Shown: positions 32,669 through 41,991 of the stretch, one piece after another
How the letters are laid out: each line of letters begins with the position of its first letter
How positions within the stretch are numbered: position 1 is the stretch's first letter
Origin: Candidatus Omnitrophota bacterium
GTDB taxonomy: Bacteria; Omnitrophota; Gorgyraeia; Gygaellales; Profunditerraquicolaceae
Direction: 5' to 3'
NCBI GenBank assembly: GCA_026387355.1
Contig: JAPLLW010000003.1
Span: 1-47,653, forward strand
Length of the DNA: 47,653 nucleotides
Program-made: the position numbers and the translations under genes
Notes under the pieces: generated by a model
What the model saw: only the letters and a program-made list of their open reading frames with translations
What the model was told of the DNA's origin: nothing
Database searches by the model: none

Positions 32669-34153
32669 TTATTTTGCTATTGCCTCAATTAAAGCCTTTG
32701 CTTTATTCACCGTTTCAAAATACTCTTTCTTTGGAACTGAATCCGCTACGATCCCTGCTCCGGCCTGTATATAAGCGGTCTTAGACTTAATGAGTATTGT
32801 TCTTATGGTTATGCAGGTATCCATATTATGAGAAAAACTAAAATACCCGACACAACCTGCGTATGGCCCACGCCTGGTATTCTCAAGCTCGTCAATAATC
32901 TCCATCGCGCGGATCTTAGGACTACCAGAAACTGTCCCTGCGGGGAAACAAGCTTTTAAGACATCATAAATATCATAACGCTTATTGTCAAGCCTTCCTT
33001 TTACTTCGCTTACCAAATGCATCACATGCGAGTATTTTTCAATACTCATAAATTCATCAACTTTTACCGAACCGATTCTACTCACCCTCCCTAAATCATT
33101 TCTCCCTAAGTCAACCAGCATAAGATGCTCTGCGCGTTCCTTTTTATCATTGATTAATTCTTTCGCTAGCAATTTGTCTTCTTCTACATTCTTCCCGCGA
33201 GGGCGAGTACCGGCAATAGGCCTAGTCTGGATAACCCCGTCTTCACAACGAGCGAGCATCTCAGGAGAAGCGCCCACCAAGGTTAAATCTTTTAATTGCA
33301 AAAAATACATATACGGAGATGGATTAAGGCTGCGCAGCGCCCGATATATCGCAAAAGGTTCCTTATCAGTCTTAATCTTAAAGCGCTGAGAAGGGACCAC
33401 CTGGATAATATCGCCGTTTTTTATATACTTCTTTGCGACGCTAACTATTTTCTCAAACTCAGATTTCGTAAAATTAGAGCTAAAATTTAATTTCTTAGAA
33501 AACCTGGTAAATCTTTTTTCTACAATTGGCTTATTAAAATCCGCTTGGATTGACTCTATCCTTTGAACTGCCCTATTATAAATAGAAGACTTTTTAGATA
33601 CTGAGAGCCTGCCTTGCGGCAGGATAATATTGCTAACAATCTTTATGGTATGCTTCACATGATCAAATACCAGTAATGTATCTGCCAACATCAATATACA
33701 ATCGTCTACCTTAAGATGGTCAAGGTTTTCATCCGGTATATCCTCAAAGAATCTAACCATATCATAACCGATGAAACCAACCAGTCCGCCGCAGAAACGC
33801 GGCAAACCTTTCACAGATACACTTCTAAACCTACTCATAATCGCTTTTACTTCATCGATAGGAGAATTCTTAGTTAAAAACTTTTTAACTTTTGATTTAT
33901 TATGGAGATAGCTGATTTCAATATTGCGCCCCTTACTCCTAAAAATAAGGCTGGGTCGGGTGCCTAAAAATGAATAGCGAGCAAGCTTCTCCTGTCCTTC
34001 CACTGATTCAAGTAAAAAAGAATATTCATTCTTACTAAGCTTTAAGAAAGCAGATACAGGTGTATCCAGATCAACATCAATCTCCTGATAAACAGGGATT
34101 ACATTACCATTACTGGTTAATTTCAGAAATTCTTTTAACGAAGGATAAGGCAT
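32669..34153 (-). CDS. trpE: Anthranilate synthase component I
   Basis: TrpE aminates chorismate and removes pyruvate to make anthranilate. The 494-residue product has the N-terminal regulatory half ([20 protein letters not shown], with the feedback-type motif LLESVEG) and the chorismate-binding half: [60 protein letters not shown] and [20 protein letters not shown]. The LLESVEG and GTVSGSPK motifs favour TrpE over PabB. No trpG or other trp gene is in the window. It follows hisI by one base. A perfect palindrome is embedded at 33608-33623. Confidence 0.9.
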   Translation of the reverse strand: MPYPSLKEFLKLTSNGNVIPVYQEIDVDLDTPVSAFLKLSKNEYSFLLESVEGQEKLARYSFLGTRPSLIFRSKGRNIEISYLHNKSKVKKFLTKNSPIDEVKAIMSRFRSVSVKGLPRFCGGLVGFIGYDMVRFFEDIPDENLDHLKVDDCILMLADTLLVFDHVKHTIKIVSNIILPQGRLSVSKKSSIYNRAVQRIESIQADFNKPIVEKRFTRFSKKLNFSSNFTKSEFEKIVSVAKKYIKNGDIIQVVPSQRFKIKTDKEPFAIYRALRSLNPSPYMYFLQLKDLTLVGASPEMLARCEDGVIQTRPIAGTRPRGKNVEEDKLLAKELINDKKERAEHLMLVDLGRNDLGRVSRIGSVKVDEFMSIEKYSHVMHLVSEVKGRLDNKRYDIYDVLKACFPAGTVSGSPKIRAMEIIDELENTRRGPYAGCVGYFSFSHNMDTCITIRTILIKSKTAYIQAGAGIVADSVPKKEYFETVNKAKALIEAIAK

Positions 34154-34154
34154 G

Positions 34155-34490
34155 CTATTTAATCTTCCTATAGAAACAGTTGTGGTTACCCGTATGGCAG
34201 GCTTGACCTACTTGACGCACTTTAATTAACAACGTATCCATATCGCAGTCATAACAAATCGACTTTACAAACTGAAAATGTCCACTAGTTGCGCCCTTTA
34301 CCCAATATTCTTTACGCGACCTAGACCAGTAACAAGTCTTACCTAGCTTTAAAGTCCGACGCAAAGATTCTTTGTTCATATAGGCGAGCATTAGCACTTC
34401 GCCAGTTTTATAGTCCTGAATTATCGCAGGGATCAACCCGGATTTATCAAATTTAAACTCTCCTAAATTCGCTTTAGTCTTTTTTATCAT
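34155..34490 (-). CDS. hisI: Phosphoribosyl-AMP cyclohydrolase
   Basis: HisI opens the adenine ring of phosphoribosyl-AMP (third step of histidine synthesis). The 111-residue protein is the cyclohydrolase alone, without a HisE domain. Motifs include [40 protein letters not shown], the metal-binding [13 protein letters not shown] and [14 protein letters not shown]. The frame is open further upstream, but the ATG at 34490 overlaps the hisF stop (ATGA) and gives the family start. Confidence 0.96.
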   Translation of the reverse strand: MIKKTKANLGEFKFDKSGLIPAIIQDYKTGEVLMLAYMNKESLRRTLKLGKTCYWSRSRKEYWVKGATSGHFQFVKSICYDCDMDTLLIKVRQVGQACHTGNHNCFYRKIK

Positions 34491-35242
34491 ATGCGCACCG
34501 GGATTCCCCTTTCTCTTAAATAATCTTTGACTTGTTTTACGGTAAAGACCTCGTAATGAAAAAGCGAAGCAGCTAAAGCTGCATCTGCCCCGGTTTCTAC
34601 AAAACACTCGTAGAAATCCTCTAGCTTCCCTGCTCCGCCGGATGCAATTACCGGGATATTTACGCTTTTGCAAACGGATCTGGTTAAATCTAAATCATAG
34701 CCGTCTTTAGTCCCATCATAATCCATGCTCGTTAAGAGTATTTCGCCGGCTCCAAGAGATGCGCCTTTTTTAGCCCACTCTATGGCATCCAGGCCGGTGG
34801 GAGTCCTGCCACCATTGATATATACCTCCCAACCTGCCTCAGTTTTCTTAGCATCAATTGCCAAGACTATGCACTGGCTGCCAAATCTCTTAGCAGAATC
34901 CGAAATTAACTCAGGGAACTTTACTGCCTGAGAATTTATAGAAACCTTCTCAGCTCCGGCATTTAAAATATTTCTTATATCGATAACATCACCGATGCCG
35001 CCGCCTACGGTAAAAGGCATAAAAATATTACTGGCTATCTTCTCAACTAATTCTACGATAGTCTTACGTTTTTCGAAACTAGCTGTAATATCTAAAAAGG
35101 TAAGCTCATCAGCCTGCTCGAGGTCATACGCCCTTGCCACCTCAACAGGATCACCTGCGTCTTTTAAGCCTAAAAACTTTACACCTTTTACCACCCGGCC
35201 ATCTAATATATCCAAACAGGGTATAATGCGCTTAGTCAACAT
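34487..35242 (-). CDS. hisF: Imidazole glycerol phosphate synthase, cyclase subunit
   Basis: HisF condenses PRFAR with ammonia from HisH to give IGP and AICAR. From the ATG at 35242 the (beta/alpha)8 barrel has 251 residues. It begins [20 protein letters not shown], with the catalytic Asp of CLD near residue 11 and the second in VLAIDAKK near residue 130. Phosphate-binding loops are TVGGGIGD and [12 protein letters not shown]. It follows the lipoprotein gene by five bases. Confidence 0.97.
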   Translation of the reverse strand: MLTKRIIPCLDILDGRVVKGVKFLGLKDAGDPVEVARAYDLEQADELTFLDITASFEKRKTIVELVEKIASNIFMPFTVGGGIGDVIDIRNILNAGAEKVSINSQAVKFPELISDSAKRFGSQCIVLAIDAKKTEAGWEVYINGGRTPTGLDAIEWAKKGASLGAGEILLTSMDYDGTKDGYDLDLTRSVCKSVNIPVIASGGAGKLEDFYECFVETGADAALAASLFHYEVFTVKQVKDYLRERGIPVRI

Positions 35243-35247
35243 GGATC

Positions 35248-35685
35248 CTATTTTGTCTTCTCCTGCAAATACTGACTTAAAGCCTTCCATGTACTCTTAT
35301 TAACCTTACCATTAGTTTTTAAGTTATGGGCTTTTTGAAATGCCTTTATTGCATCACGGGTCTGCTTGCCCATGCGTCCGTCAATATTTCCCGGATCAAA
35401 ACCGGCATTCTTTAAGGCAGTCTGAATCTGCTTAACATTACCTATGTGTCTTGACTCAACTGCGCTTTCCTTGGCTACAGACTCAGTTTTTTCAGTCGCC
35501 TTACTCAACTCTTCTTTTAAAGCGCTAATCTCCTGATCCTTACTCTGTATCTGCGCCTCGAGCAATGAGACCTGATTCTTTAACCCCTGCGCATCGAGAT
35601 CTTTCTTCTTGCCAAATGTTGCGCAACCACTCAAAGACGCTACAAAAACAACCAAGATTAAAAAAAACAACACCTTTTTAAACAT
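35248..35685 (-). CDS. Peptidoglycan-binding lipoprotein
   Basis: This 145-residue protein begins with a lipoprotein signal: [20 protein letters not shown] then Cys21 (lipobox LSGC). A short coiled coil (about residues 31-65, [14 protein letters not shown]) links to a C-terminal peptidoglycan-binding domain ([55 protein letters not shown]). It is probably anchored in the outer membrane and touching the cell wall. No enzymatic domain is seen. The start is set by a GGGGGAGAT ribosome binding site; an upstream in-frame ATG (35700) would precede it. It interrupts the histidine genes between hisA and hisF, with no obvious functional link to them. Confidence 0.85.
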   Translation of the reverse strand: MFKKVLFFLILVVFVASLSGCATFGKKKDLDAQGLKNQVSLLEAQIQSKDQEISALKEELSKATEKTESVAKESAVESRHIGNVKQIQTALKNAGFDPGNIDGRMGKQTRDAIKAFQKAHNLKTNGKVNKSTWKALSQYLQEKTK

Positions 35686-35701
35686 ATCTCCCCCTTTCAT
35701 C

Positions 35702-36421
35702 TTATGACATTTTTATGGCCTGAGGTAATGTAAATCTACCCTCATACAAAGCCTTTCCTACAATTACTGCACTCACCCCTTCCTTGCTTAAGCTTTTTAA
35801 TTTACGTAAATCTTCAAGGCTGGATACCCCACCTGACGCAATAATCTTCAAACCGGTTATCTTCAAAAGTTTTTTCAACTCTTTGATATTCGGCCCAGAT
35901 AAAGTTCCGTCTTTTAAGGTATCTGTGTAAATCAACTCTTTAAACCCTAGTTCTTTAAGATACAAACTAAATTCGCAGGCATCAGTATTCTTAAAACCCA
36001 TCTTCCAGCCTTTTACCATTACTTTACCGTCTTTAGCGTCAACTCCGACAATTATCTTTTCCTTGAACTTACTAAAAGCTTTCTTTAGGAATACTTTATC
36101 TTCTACTGCTCTTGTTCCTAATACTACTCTCTTAACTCCTAGATCTAGTATTGATTTAATTGTTTCTATACTACGAACTCCTCCGCCAAACTCTACAGGG
36201 ACCTTTATCTCTTTAACAATATCTTTAACGATATTCAAATTCTTAGGGCTCCCCGTAAAAGCGCCATCTAAGTCCACGATGTGCAAAAATTGCGCTCCTT
36301 GCTTAACCCAATGTTTAGCGACCTTAAACGGGCTTGAGGAATAAACTTTCTTATTCGACTTCCCTTGCACAAATCTTACTACGCAACCGTCTTTTAAATC
36401 TATCGCGGGGATTATCAGCAT
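35702..36421 (-). CDS. hisA: ProFAR isomerase
   Basis: HisA isomerises ProFAR to PRFAR, the substrate of HisHF. The 239-residue barrel shows MLIIPAIDLKDGCVVRFVQG with catalytic Asp8, LHIVDLDGAFTGSPKN, EFGGGVRSIETIKSILDLGV, GVDAKDGKVMVKGWK with the second catalytic Asp, and IASGGVSSLEDLRKLK. The start overlaps the hisH end by seven bases. Confidence 0.96.
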   Translation of the reverse strand: MLIIPAIDLKDGCVVRFVQGKSNKKVYSSSPFKVAKHWVKQGAQFLHIVDLDGAFTGSPKNLNIVKDIVKEIKVPVEFGGGVRSIETIKSILDLGVKRVVLGTRAVEDKVFLKKAFSKFKEKIIVGVDAKDGKVMVKGWKMGFKNTDACEFSLYLKELGFKELIYTDTLKDGTLSGPNIKELKKLLKITGLKIIASGGVSSLEDLRKLKSLSKEGVSAVIVGKALYEGRFTLPQAIKMS

Positions 36422-37023
36422 AGCTTTACAAAGTTTTCCAAGATCTTAAGCCCTAGAGACTGACTCTTCTCGGGGTGGAACTGTACGCCGAATATATTCC
36501 CCTGCCAAACAGCAGAGCTGAATTTAACTTCATAATCACAAGCAGCTACCCTAACTAAATTTTCGCTTGGCTCAGGATAATATGAATGACAGAAGTAAAC
36601 AAACGCATCTTCAGGTATATTCTTTAATAGCGGACATGCTGGGTTAACATCTTTTAATTGATTCCACCCCATATGTGGAACCTTATGCCTTAACCCTTCA
36701 AATTTCTTTACCTCTCCGCTAATAAGCCCTAGACCTTTGCACTTATTTGCCTCTTGACTTTTGTCAAACAATAGCTGCATCCCAAGACAAATACCCAAAA
36801 ATGGCTTTCCTGACTTAGCCTCTTTTTTTATAACCTCAACTAATCCCTGCTTTTCCAGCTCAAGCATGGCATCGCCAAATGCACCTACGCCAGGTAAGAC
36901 CATTTTATCAGCAGCAGAGATCTCTTTAGGATTATTAGTAACTTTAGTTTTTGCACCGTATAATTCCAGGGCTTTTTTTACGCTATGAATATTACCCATA
37001 CCGTAATCAATAAGCGCGATCAT
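36415..37023 (-). CDS. hisH: Imidazole glycerol phosphate synthase, glutaminase subunit
   Basis: HisH hydrolyses glutamine and passes ammonia to HisF. From the ATG at 37023 the product has 202 residues, with MIALIDYGMGNIHSVKKALE, the nucleophile in GKPFLGICLGMQLLFD and the catalytic His-x-Glu in VQFHPEKSQSLGLKIL. A TTG three codons upstream is in frame but less likely. It lies one base after the hisB stop. Confidence 0.96.
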   Translation of the reverse strand: MIALIDYGMGNIHSVKKALELYGAKTKVTNNPKEISAADKMVLPGVGAFGDAMLELEKQGLVEVIKKEAKSGKPFLGICLGMQLLFDKSQEANKCKGLGLISGEVKKFEGLRHKVPHMGWNQLKDVNPACPLLKNIPEDAFVYFCHSYYPEPSENLVRVAACDYEVKFSSAVWQGNIFGVQFHPEKSQSLGLKILENFVKLC

Positions 37024-37024
37024 C

Positions 37025-37630
37025 TTAATCAATTATTCCCTTTGTTGAAGGAACACCTTTACGCCGCGGATCAATTTGCGAAGCCAGATCCAAGGCTTTT
37101 CCTAGGGCTTTGAAGACAGGCTCTAAATTAGTGTGTATATCCGGATTATTTGACTCTAACTTTATACTCAGATCAAACCCTAATCGTTTTGCAAAAGATT
37201 CAAAAAAATGATTGGCGTATTCAAAGGTATATCCTTCTTCTTGATTTATGGAAAGGTTCTTGATTCCTGCAATACCCGTAAAAAACCCCCGGCCGCTTAT
37301 ATCGACTACAACAGTAGCTACTACATCTTCCATTGTCCAAGAAAAAGAACCAGCCCTGACAATACCTGTTTTATCTCCGAGAGCTTTCTTAAAAGCGTCA
37401 CCTAAAACAATACCTATATCCTCATTGGTGTGATGCATATCCACCTTTAAATCGCCCTTAGCAATAATATCTAAATCAAACAAACCATGAAAAGCAAATA
37501 ACTCAAGCATGTGATCCAGAAAACCGATCCCCGTGCTTATCCTAGATTTACCCGCTCCATCGATATTCAATTTCATAGTAATATCTGTCTCTTTGGTTAT
37601 TCTTTTTATAGTTGTTTTTCTTTCTTTCAT
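37025..37630 (-). CDS. hisB: Imidazoleglycerol-phosphate dehydratase, second metal motif lost
   Basis: HisB dehydrates IGP to imidazole acetol phosphate using manganese bound by two similar half-domains. The first half of this 201-residue protein is normal: GIGFLDHMLELFAFHGLFDL and DMHHTNEDIGIVLGDAF. In the second half the usual PMDEAL is TMEDVV, the LH(V/I) histidine is serine (LSI), and the NxHHxxEAxFKA motif reads DIHTNLEPVFKA, so one of the paired histidines is threonine. The frame and length are intact. It sits in the expected place between hisD and hisH. It may be a divergent subfamily, or no longer an active dehydratase. Confidence 0.85.
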   Translation of the reverse strand: MKERKTTIKRITKETDITMKLNIDGAGKSRISTGIGFLDHMLELFAFHGLFDLDIIAKGDLKVDMHHTNEDIGIVLGDAFKKALGDKTGIVRAGSFSWTMEDVVATVVVDISGRGFFTGIAGIKNLSINQEEGYTFEYANHFFESFAKRLGFDLSIKLESNNPDIHTNLEPVFKALGKALDLASQIDPRRKGVPSTKGIID

Positions 37631-37664
37631 CTCTCTCCTTATCCTTCCTATCTACTACCTACTG

Positions 37665-38891
37665 CTACACAAATCTCGCCTTCACTGAATCTAAATGTCT
37701 AGTCAGACCCTCGATCCCAGCTATCTTCTCCAGCGGCTCCTTCATCTTCTCTAGGGCTCTCTTAGAATAACTGATAATGTGATTGCTCTTTATAAAATCA
37801 TCTACAGATAGGCCTGAGAAAAATCTAGCTGTACCTCCCGTAGGGAGAACGTGACTCGGGCCTGCGATATAATCTCCAACCGCAGTCGGGCTATATGGCC
37901 CTAAGAATATTGCTCCGGCATTTCTAATACCTTTAAGCAAGCGCTTAGGATTTTGCACCAAAATCTCCAAGTGTTCAGGCGCAATCTTATTGGTAATTTC
38001 AATTGCTTGATCCAGATTCTTGGTCAAAACTATAAAGCCCTCCTGATCATCAAGCTGAAATCTTACTTCATTTACCAAAGTCTTAGAATTAGTAATAAGT
38101 ATAGCTAGGCCTTTAGCATGCTCTGCCTGGGCGCGCAGGTCTGCGACAATAAATTTAGGGTCACTAAAACGATTAGCGATAATCACAAGTTCCGTAGGCC
38201 CTGCAATCATATCAATATCAACCTTACCAAAGACCTGCCTCTTTGCCTCACTCACATAAATATTTCCCGGGCCGACAATCTTATCCACCGCAGGAATAGT
38301 CTTTGTCCCATAAGCTAAGGCGGCAATACCTTGAGCCCCCCCTACGCGATATATCTCATCTACCTTTAATAAATCCGCAACCACCAGTATGTGCGGATTG
38401 ATATATCCGCTTTTATTAGGAGGTGATACTAAAACAATCTTTTTAACGCCTGCGATCTTAGCCGGAAGAACCGTCATATAAACTGTTGAAACTAATGGCG
38501 CTGTACCGGCAGGGATATATATACCTACACGGTCAAGCGGAGTATAATTCTCTCCAAGAACTACTCCATCAGCATCCTTAATTCTCCATGATTTTCTTAA
38601 GGTCTTACGGTAAAAACGATTGACATTGTCAATAACGACTTTGAGGCTTGAGACAAAGTTCGGGCTAATATTCTGATAGGCTCCGCTAATTTCAATCTCG
38701 GAAACCCTAAGCTGCCGAGTGAGAAGCTTTATCCCGTCAAACTTCTTTGTATATTTTATCAGCGCCTCATCACCAAGAAGGCGCACATCATCAATGATCT
38801 TCTTTACTTTGTCTTCAACTCGCGCCTTCTTTGCTGAAGAACGGTTATAAATCTTATCCAGCTGTTTGCTATTAAAACGTATTATCTTCAT
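37665..38891 (-). CDS. hisD: Histidinol dehydrogenase
   Basis: HisD catalyses the last two oxidations to L-histidine. The 408-residue product has the zinc-site Gln/His in RAQAEHAKG, the catalytic pair in KIAPEHLEILV, GPYSPTAVGDYIAGPSHVLP and the C-terminal zinc His in IEGLTRHLDSVKA. NAD-binding residues are in GPGNIYVSEAKRQVFGKVDI. It is slightly shorter than the E. coli enzyme (434). The ATG overlaps the alaS stop by four bases, so the histidine genes are coupled to alaS. Confidence 0.97.
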   Translation of the reverse strand: MKIIRFNSKQLDKIYNRSSAKKARVEDKVKKIIDDVRLLGDEALIKYTKKFDGIKLLTRQLRVSEIEISGAYQNISPNFVSSLKVVIDNVNRFYRKTLRKSWRIKDADGVVLGENYTPLDRVGIYIPAGTAPLVSTVYMTVLPAKIAGVKKIVLVSPPNKSGYINPHILVVADLLKVDEIYRVGGAQGIAALAYGTKTIPAVDKIVGPGNIYVSEAKRQVFGKVDIDMIAGPTELVIIANRFSDPKFIVADLRAQAEHAKGLAILITNSKTLVNEVRFQLDDQEGFIVLTKNLDQAIEITNKIAPEHLEILVQNPKRLLKGIRNAGAIFLGPYSPTAVGDYIAGPSHVLPTGGTARFFSGLSVDDFIKSNHIISYSKRALEKMKEPLEKIAGIEGLTRHLDSVKARFV

Positions 38892-41530
38892 AATTTATTA
38901 ACCACCTTTTTTAATTCTTCAAGAGCTTGAGCCAAGGCCTCAGGATTACTCCCGCCTGCCTGGGCAAAATCGCACCTGCCTCCGCCTGATCCCCCGATAA
39001 GCGGGGCTACCTTACGAATCAATGCCCCGGCATCTATTCCCCTAGATAATAAATCCGGCGTAACTGCCACAACCAAAAAAGCCTTCTTCTGTAATTCATC
39101 CTGCGAAGCTAGAACAACAACTACAGAAGATAATTTCTCTTTTATCTTATCCGCTAAAAAGCGCAATGCCTGCATATCCAGATTCTCTTCCAATGAAAAG
39201 ACTGTATTAATACCGTTAATCTTAACATTCTTCTCTATAAGCCGTGGCAGGTCTTCAGATAAGCTATTTCTTACTTGCGCACTACGCTTCTTTTCCTGCG
39301 CCTTTAACTCTTCAAGTTTACTCCTCTTATTAGATTCTTCAATAACTTTCTCTTCTTCATCTTTAATAAACTGCTCGGCAAAACCGGCAGTAACCCCCTC
39401 AATCCTTCTGATACCACTTGCTACTGAACCTTCCCCAAGTATTTTTATTAAACCAATCTCTTTGATATTAGTTAAGTGTATACCGCCACAAAGTTCCTTT
39501 GAAAAATCTCCTATTATAATCACGCGCACAAATTCAGAGTACTTTTCTTCAAAAAAAGCTAAGGCACCGGTTTTCTTAGCATCGATAAGTGCCATCTCCT
39601 TGCTATCTACCGCACAATTATTAGCAATAAAACCGTTGGCCACCTCTTCAACTCGGGCCAACTCATCTTTAGATAAACCCTTAAAATGCGTGAAATCAAA
39701 ACGGAATTTCTCATCGCCTACTAAAGATCCCTGCTGCTGAACATGGCCTCCTAAGACCTGCCTCAAAGCTGCCTGCAAAATATGGGTTGCAGTATGATTC
39801 CTGGCGATATTCTGCCTACGCTGGATATCAATTTTAGCAACTACGCTATCATTCTTTTTAAATACGCCTGAGATAACTTTACCAATATGCAAAATCAGAT
39901 TATCAATTTTTTGCGTGTCTAAAACCTGAAAAACATTATTACCGTTAAGCAATTCTCCGGTATCGCCCACCTGGCCTCCGGATTCCGCATAAAAAGGAGT
40001 CTCTTCTAAAACAATCTGAAAATTATCTCCTACCAAAGCTTCATTAACTTCTCTTGCGTCTTTTAATATCGCCAGAATTTTTGTTTTCGAAGTATGCTCT
40101 TTATAGCCGATAAAATTTGTATCCTTTAATTTTAGGCCTAATCCTTTTATATCAAAGACATCGCCTTTCATCTTACTGAATGATTTTGAAAGATTCTTCT
40201 GCTTATCAAGCTCTCTTTGAAAAGCTGCTTCAAAATTATCGTTAACACTAATACACCGCAATCCTAATTCATCCCTGGTTATCTCTAGAGGGATACCATG
40301 AGTATCATATAACCTAAATGCGGCAATACCTAAAGCCCCGGAAACAGCGGCACTAGCGAGAGTAGCACCTTCTACCTTTGGATCATTCTCTAACTCTAGC
40401 TTAACTTTTTCAATTTCATTATCTACCAAAACACTACTCAAGCTTAATGTATTAATAAAATTATTCTCTTCGTTCAAAATAACCCGCGCAATATCCTCCT
40501 GCTTATCTTTTAAATCCGGATAAGGCTTATGCATAATTTGAGCAACTAAAACAACTAATTTGTACAGAAACGGTTTCTTGATTCCTAAACTTCTTAGATG
40601 CAAGACGCTCTTACGAATAATCTTTCTTGCAATATAACCCCGACCTTCATTAGAAGGAGAAATCCCGTCATATATCGAAAAAACCACTGCCCTTATATGG
40701 TCAGCAATCGCATAAATAAGTTTTGTGCTATCTTTAGGTTCTGCCTCTATAAAACGCTTGATCTCTGCAATTATGGGTTGAAATAACTCTGTTTCGAAAT
40801 TGTTCTGCTTTCCCTGCATTATCGCAGCCAATCTCTCAAGCCCCATCCCGGTATCAATATTCTTATTCGGGAGAGGGACAAGACTAGCATCTTCTTTGCG
40901 GTTAAATTGGGTAAAGACTAAATTCCATATCTCGACAAACCTGCCGCAGCTGCACGATGGATCGCAATCCTTACTTCCGCAACCAGCCTTTAGGCCAAAA
41001 TCGAAGAAAATCTCAGAGCACGGGCCGCATGGACCATTAGGGCCCTTAGTCTTTGCTTCGGATGGCCAAAAATTATCTTTGTCTCCAAGTTTTACAATCT
41101 TTGAGACAGGGATCCCTACCTTTTCTCTCCAGACTTGGTAAGCTTCATCATCATCCTTATAAACTGAAACCCAGAGTTTTTCCTTATCAATTTTTAATTC
41201 TTGAGTTAAGAACTCCCAGGCATAGGATATCGCCTCTTCTTTAAAATAATCTCCAAATGAAAAATTGCCCAACATCTCAAAGAAGGTATGATGAGCGCTA
41301 GTCTTACCAACTTTATCCAAATCATCTGTGCGCAGGCAACGCTGAGCGGTTGTTGCTCTCTTAAACCCTGCGTCAAAACCCATGAACTCTTTTTTGAATT
41401 GATTCATTCCTGCGGGAGTAAACAATACCGTAGGATCATCGCTAGGCACAAGCGAATCACTGGGGACTATCTTGTGTTTTCTGGATTTAAAAAAGTTGAG
41501 GAATTTATCCCTTAAGAGGTCTGCTTGCAT
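38888..41530 (-). CDS. alaS: Alanyl-tRNA synthetase
   Basis: AlaRS charges tRNA-Ala and edits mischarged Ser and Gly. The 880-residue product has the class II catalytic domain (residues 1-240: FTPAGMNQFKKEFMG, AQRCLRTDDLDKVGKTSAHH, TFFEMLGNFSFGDYF) with a cysteine-rich loop near residue 185 (CGSKDCDPSCSC). The editing domain has HTATHILQAALRQ near 577 and CGGIHLTN near 678. The C-Ala domain has the GGSGGGRCDFAQAGGSNPEA signature. The start lies inside the end of recX (19-base overlap). The order recA-recX-alaS is common. Confidence 0.98.
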   Translation of the reverse strand: MQADLLRDKFLNFFKSRKHKIVPSDSLVPSDDPTVLFTPAGMNQFKKEFMGFDAGFKRATTAQRCLRTDDLDKVGKTSAHHTFFEMLGNFSFGDYFKEEAISYAWEFLTQELKIDKEKLWVSVYKDDDEAYQVWREKVGIPVSKIVKLGDKDNFWPSEAKTKGPNGPCGPCSEIFFDFGLKAGCGSKDCDPSCSCGRFVEIWNLVFTQFNRKEDASLVPLPNKNIDTGMGLERLAAIMQGKQNNFETELFQPIIAEIKRFIEAEPKDSTKLIYAIADHIRAVVFSIYDGISPSNEGRGYIARKIIRKSVLHLRSLGIKKPFLYKLVVLVAQIMHKPYPDLKDKQEDIARVILNEENNFINTLSLSSVLVDNEIEKVKLELENDPKVEGATLASAAVSGALGIAAFRLYDTHGIPLEITRDELGLRCISVNDNFEAAFQRELDKQKNLSKSFSKMKGDVFDIKGLGLKLKDTNFIGYKEHTSKTKILAILKDAREVNEALVGDNFQIVLEETPFYAESGGQVGDTGELLNGNNVFQVLDTQKIDNLILHIGKVISGVFKKNDSVVAKIDIQRRQNIARNHTATHILQAALRQVLGGHVQQQGSLVGDEKFRFDFTHFKGLSKDELARVEEVANGFIANNCAVDSKEMALIDAKKTGALAFFEEKYSEFVRVIIIGDFSKELCGGIHLTNIKEIGLIKILGEGSVASGIRRIEGVTAGFAEQFIKDEEEKVIEESNKRSKLEELKAQEKKRSAQVRNSLSEDLPRLIEKNVKINGINTVFSLEENLDMQALRFLADKIKEKLSSVVVVLASQDELQKKAFLVVAVTPDLLSRGIDAGALIRKVAPLIGGSGGGRCDFAQAGGSNPEALAQALEELKKVVNKL

Positions 41531-41991
41531 AAACGATTCAAATTATTAATAACAATCTCGGGAGAGAAGCCGCGGCGAACCAGATACCCGTAAATACGCC
41601 CCTTAGCAACAACTGGCTCAATACCCTTAAGCCTTTTTAGTTTTACCTTGATTAGATCTGCAACAATCTCTGTCTCAGTATAATCTTCACTAATATTACC
41701 AATCTCTTCTTCAACAACTTCCTTATCAACGCCCTTTGCCTTAAGCTCAAGCCTAATTCTTCTTAAACCAAAGGGCCTTTTAAGACGCGCATTAATCCAA
41801 CTTTTAGCAAAGAGCTTGTCGTCAACGAACTTCTTCTCCTCCAAAAAACTAACCACTTCCCTGGAGCGCTCTTCAGTAAAGCCTTTTCTTTTCAAACGCT
41901 CGACCAGTTCATTGACACTACGCAGCCTGAACTTTAGTAAAAGAAAAGCGTAATTCTTGGCTTTCTCAAAATCTTCTGACCTGCTATTCAA
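41512..41991 (-). CDS. recX: Regulatory protein RecX
   Basis: RecX caps and destabilises RecA filaments. The 159-residue product is a string of three-helix repeats: [60 protein letters not shown] and [17 protein letters not shown]. The start used is a TTG at 41989-41991 that overlaps the recA end by eight bases; AGGAAG lies a suitable distance upstream, within recA. Confidence 0.92.
   Translation of the reverse strand: MNSRSEDFEKAKNYAFLLLKFRLRSVNELVERLKRKGFTEERSREVVSFLEEKKFVDDKLFAKSWINARLKRPFGLRRIRLELKAKGVDKEVVEEEIGNISEDYTETEIVADLIKVKLKRLKGIEPVVAKGRIYGYLVRRGFSPEIVINNLNRLCKQTS

Noticed and set aside
34491-34673. Longer HisI with a 61-residue N-terminal extension
   Set aside because: The extension is the out-of-frame reading of the hisF C-terminus; the ATG at 34490 overlaps the hisF stop and gives the exact family start.
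35460-35600. The lipoprotein as an OmpA/Pal-type protein
   Set aside because: The C-terminal domain is a helical peptidoglycan-binding domain ([11 protein letters not shown] pattern), not an OmpA-like domain.
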